Source of the DNA: Hyposmocoma kahamanoa
Taxonomy: Eukaryota > Arthropoda > Insecta > Lepidoptera > Cosmopterigidae
Length of the DNA: 64,000 bases
Direction: 5' to 3'
Assembly: GCF_003589595.1 (NCBI RefSeq)
Contig: NW_020653993.1
Coordinates: forward strand, 3,311,415-3,375,414
A model generated the notes under the pieces. It was not told the DNA's origin, searched no databases, and saw only the letters and a list, made by a program, of their open reading frames with translations. Both the position numbers and the translations under genes were made by a program. Below are positions 62,701 to 64,000 of this stretch, piece by piece. How positions within the stretch are numbered: the stretch's first letter is position 1; every line of letters starts with the position of its first letter.

Positions 62701-64000
62701 TATATTGTTAAGTTTCCGATAATCAATGACAATTCTCCATTTTCTTTGTCCTTGCGAATCTAATTTTTTGGGAACTACCCAGATTGGGGAACTCCACGGT
62801 GAGGAAGAAGGCTCTATAACGTTTTGTTCGAGCATTTTGTTGATTTGGGTTTCCACTTCTTTTTTGTGGCACTCTGGGAATCGATATGATTTAGTGTGCA
62901 CCGGAATGTCGGTATTGGTCCTGATTTGATGACTCAAGGCTGTAGTATACGTCAATTGATCATTAGGTAGATAGAAAATGTCGGAATATTGAGAACACAA
63001 ATCGGTTATAGCTGATGATTCTTCTTCATTCAAATGCGAAAGTCTTAGTGAATTTATTACTTCTTTTGTCCTTCCGGATGTATTTTGTGAGTTTGTTGAT
63101 AGTTGAACTGCGCAAGAACTTAATGGCATAATTTTGAAATTTTGATTCGCATTGATTTTAATTGGAGACTCTGAAATATTTGCAACTGTGATGTTGATCC
63201 GTTTATTTTCCTTCACTTTGACGATACAGTTCGCGACTAATAAGGATTCTGACAAATGTTGGTCTAGGATTATACCCTCTTTCATTGACTCGGGGTTTTG
63301 GACGGTGCATTCAATGACTGTTTCGGAACGAGCTGGAATTATATAACTTGGATTATAAAAATGAAGTTTAACATTGTTTCCCCTTATTTTAAGGACATCA
63401 CTTGTGTAATCGATACTACAACCGAAAGACGTAAAGAAATCGGTACCTATGATGCCATCATAAGGAAGGTTTATGTCCTTGATAACGTGGAATTTGTGAC
63501 GGATGCTTTTCCCTTGAGAGAGTTCTAGCTTCAGTTGAAAATGACCTAATGTGGGGGTTGTTTCATCCCCAGGGTCAATGCCCTTTAAATTGATTGTCTC
63601 TTTTGTTAGAGTAGGATTTTTATGAAGAGAGGATTTTTTTAATAATGATATAGCAGAACCCGAATCTACGAGCAGTGTCACGGGTATATCTGATATTTGT
63701 GTATTAACAAGGATGTGAGGCAACAATTTTTTTGAAGTGTCGATGTCGATTTCGAAAATTTCGAGATTAGAATTTCTGTCGGTTGATACCTTTGCAGACT
63801 GAGTGCTTTGTTGAGACTGGTTACCCGTGTAACTCTTAGATGCGAGTTGATGATGAGTGCTCATTTGGGGCTGGTTACCCATGTGACTCTTGGATGTGAA
63901 TTGATGAGTGCTTGTTTGGGGCTGGTTACCCATGTGACTCTTGGATGATAGATGATGAGTGCTCGTTTGGGGCTGGTTACCCGTGTGACTCTTGAACGCG
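59740..64000 (-). CDS. pol: Pol polyprotein of the endogenous retrovirus (5' end outside window)
   Basis: The frame is open from the right edge to a stop at 59740; the first in-window ATG used for numbering is at 63933. Order by residue: four GNQPQ-type tandem repeats, an aspartic protease with LVDSG near 90 and a GTDFF flap end near 165, and reverse transcriptase with YLDD near 500. RNase H starts with CDASNHA near 648. An integrase HHCC finger (H..H near 1050, CKHC near 1090) and a D-D-E core (LDIVGPL near 1125, LTDQGSNF near 1190, Glu in ALERSH near 1226) follow. It is of the Ty3/gypsy class with Errantivirus-type env behind it. No frameshift or stop is visible. The true start, probably a frameshift from gag, lies outside the window. 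Confidence 0.92.
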   Translation of the reverse strand, partial: AFKSHTGNQPQTSTHHLSSKSHMGNQPQTSTHQFTSKSHMGNQPQMSTHHQLASKSYTGNQSQQSTQSAKVSTDRNSNLEIFEIDIDTSKKLLPHILVNTQISDIPVTLLVDSGSAISLLKKSSLHKNPTLTKETINLKGIDPGDETTPTLGHFQLKLELSQGKSIRHKFHVIKDINLPYDGIIGTDFFTSFGCSIDYTSDVLKIRGNNVKLHFYNPSYIIPARSETVIECTVQNPESMKEGIILDQHLSESLLVANCIVKVKENKRINITVANISESPIKINANQNFKIMPLSSCAVQLSTNSQNTSGRTKEVINSLRLSHLNEEESSAITDLCSQYSDIFYLPNDQLTYTTALSHQIRTNTDIPVHTKSYRFPECHKKEVETQINKMLEQNVIEPSSSPWSSPIWVVPKKLDSQGQRKWRIVIDYRKLNNITIGETYPIPQISEILDQLGHSKYFSTLDLTSGFHQILMSQQDAPKTAFSVPQGHFQFNRMPFGLKNAPSTFQKLMNNCLSGLQGNRCYVYLDDIVIYSFDLKTHLENLKNVFERLRNFNLKLQPEKCEFLRKEVAYLGHIINDKGVQPNPDKMKAVTSYPIPRSPKDIKSFLGLVSYYRRFIENFSKLAKPLTSLLKKDVPYVWKNEQQLAFETLKEKLVTAPVLAYPDFTQPFILTCDASNHAISAILSQGQIGQDRPIAFASRTLNRAECNYSVTEKECLAIVFGTKMFRPYLYGNKFKILSDHKPLQWLFNSKDPGSRLVRWRLKLEEFDYDIHYKKGKINTNADALSRFPVNPIQPTGKNSNNDNTIPSSSTAQDAVTPETLNPNPVETELSPPFSPITPGDLGIQLPFSPFNIDSNDLPSLDLLENDDLLLSTYSPERGDPLLSDPPIGEPINLPVPSTSDAPLFSGDYSMLLKTLSNKNNILNTHIIEHNENLNKSKSKIILVPTSIDLDESNPYLQEILCNLENPNEVLDAERELYSHYKIEHNNKTYLLLFTRVNHFDVASYPEIFESIKRARDTIIAIGDVIDISIPDFRNAFEVHSFTKIYNIFLYLFHNTNISVNIFHDNITYPSPTEVKKILHDNHDIPIAGHLGSARMYSRVKDSYFWKGMRTDIENYVKQCKHCQENKALRKINRAPMQITSTSTVPCQRIALDIVGPLPESGPAKLRFILTIQDDLTKFSSAYPIRSTTAEETSECLIHFISIFGIPKIILTDQGSNFTSELFKRTCEFLKIKQLWSSPYHPQTQGALERSHSTLKEYLKSYVNEGQDNWPRYVYTAMLAYNTAVHSTTNYTPYELMFGNKPFIPNSIFDESPGVTYPEYVRMLQNRMKHSREKAIEHIQRSKTISKTYYDSHTRAVQYKVGDYVYLKNHLRLRKALSPIWKGPYKIVKIHGNNTLSLLINRRHIRHHYDQVKPAEVQLNL
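63797..64000 (-). repeat. 51-54 bp in-frame tandem repeat at the start of pol
   Basis: Four or more units, each encoding about 17-18 residues of the form GNQPQTSTHHLxSKSH, with spacing of 54, 51 and 51 bases between the GGTTACC marks. The array continues beyond the window edge. The residues are polar and probably form a flexible linker ahead of the protease. Confidence 0.8.

Larger units (their letters stand above)
57276..64000 (-). mobile_element. Errantivirus-like endogenous retrovirus, 3' part
   Basis: On the minus strand the order is protease-RT-RNase H-integrase ORF (64000 to 59740), a 249-base spacer, env-like ORF (59490-57637), polypurine tract and 3' LTR (57590-57276). This is the layout of the gypsy-type insect retroviruses (Errantivirus). 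Both ORFs are free of stops, so the copy is young. The gag region, primer binding site and 5' LTR lie beyond the right edge. Confidence 0.9.

Noticed and set aside
63797..64000. CRISPR-like array
   Set aside because: Units are directly adjacent, in frame and coding; there are no spacers, and this is animal DNA.

Overview
The window is nuclear DNA of an insect, most likely a moth or butterfly. It is AT-rich, with long introns full of degraded mobile elements: tRNA-derived SINEs, RTE/Jockey-type LINE ends, a DIRS-like recombinase remnant, many foldback MITEs, a Transib DNA transposon and an Errantivirus-like endogenous retrovirus. No bacterial-style operon, CRISPR array, rRNA gene or intact tRNA gene is visible. 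Two runs of N (10740-10749 and 27401-27800) show that it is a draft assembly.

Layout. 1-300: probable last coding exon and 3'UTR of a plus-strand gene that begins outside the window. 450-15000: no host gene recognised; dispersed repeats, MITEs and LINE pieces. 15225-44089, minus strand: a complete ten-exon gene for UVRAG, the autophagy/endosome subunit of a Vps34 complex. All splice phases agree and give 969 codons plus stop. Intron 1 holds a 2926-bp Transib element (39241-42166) with matching ends and a CAATG target duplication. Its RAG1-like transposase frame is broken near the start by a 20-bp tandem duplication. 46168-48146, plus strand: a three-exon gene for ZMAT5 (U11/U12 snRNP 20 kDa protein), 170 aa, head-to-head with UVRAG about 2.1 kb away.

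50968-57044 is the least familiar part. It holds three unrecognised genes for probably secreted proteins. Two (50968-51540 minus and 56469-57044 plus) are divergent paralogues sharing a C-terminal domain of about 85 residues. Between them lies a two-exon plus-strand gene (53407-55144) for a 60-residue precursor with a signal peptide and a strongly basic, cysteine-free mature part. This cluster is the best candidate for something undescribed.

57276-64000, minus strand: the 3' part of an Errantivirus-like retrovirus, with a protease/RT/RNase H/integrase frame running off the right edge, an intact env-like gene, a polypurine tract and a 3' LTR. It lies directly downstream of the last secreted-protein gene.

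The host genes are not obviously one pathway. UVRAG acts in membrane traffic and autophagy, ZMAT5 in minor-intron splicing, and the secreted cluster has no function I can name.
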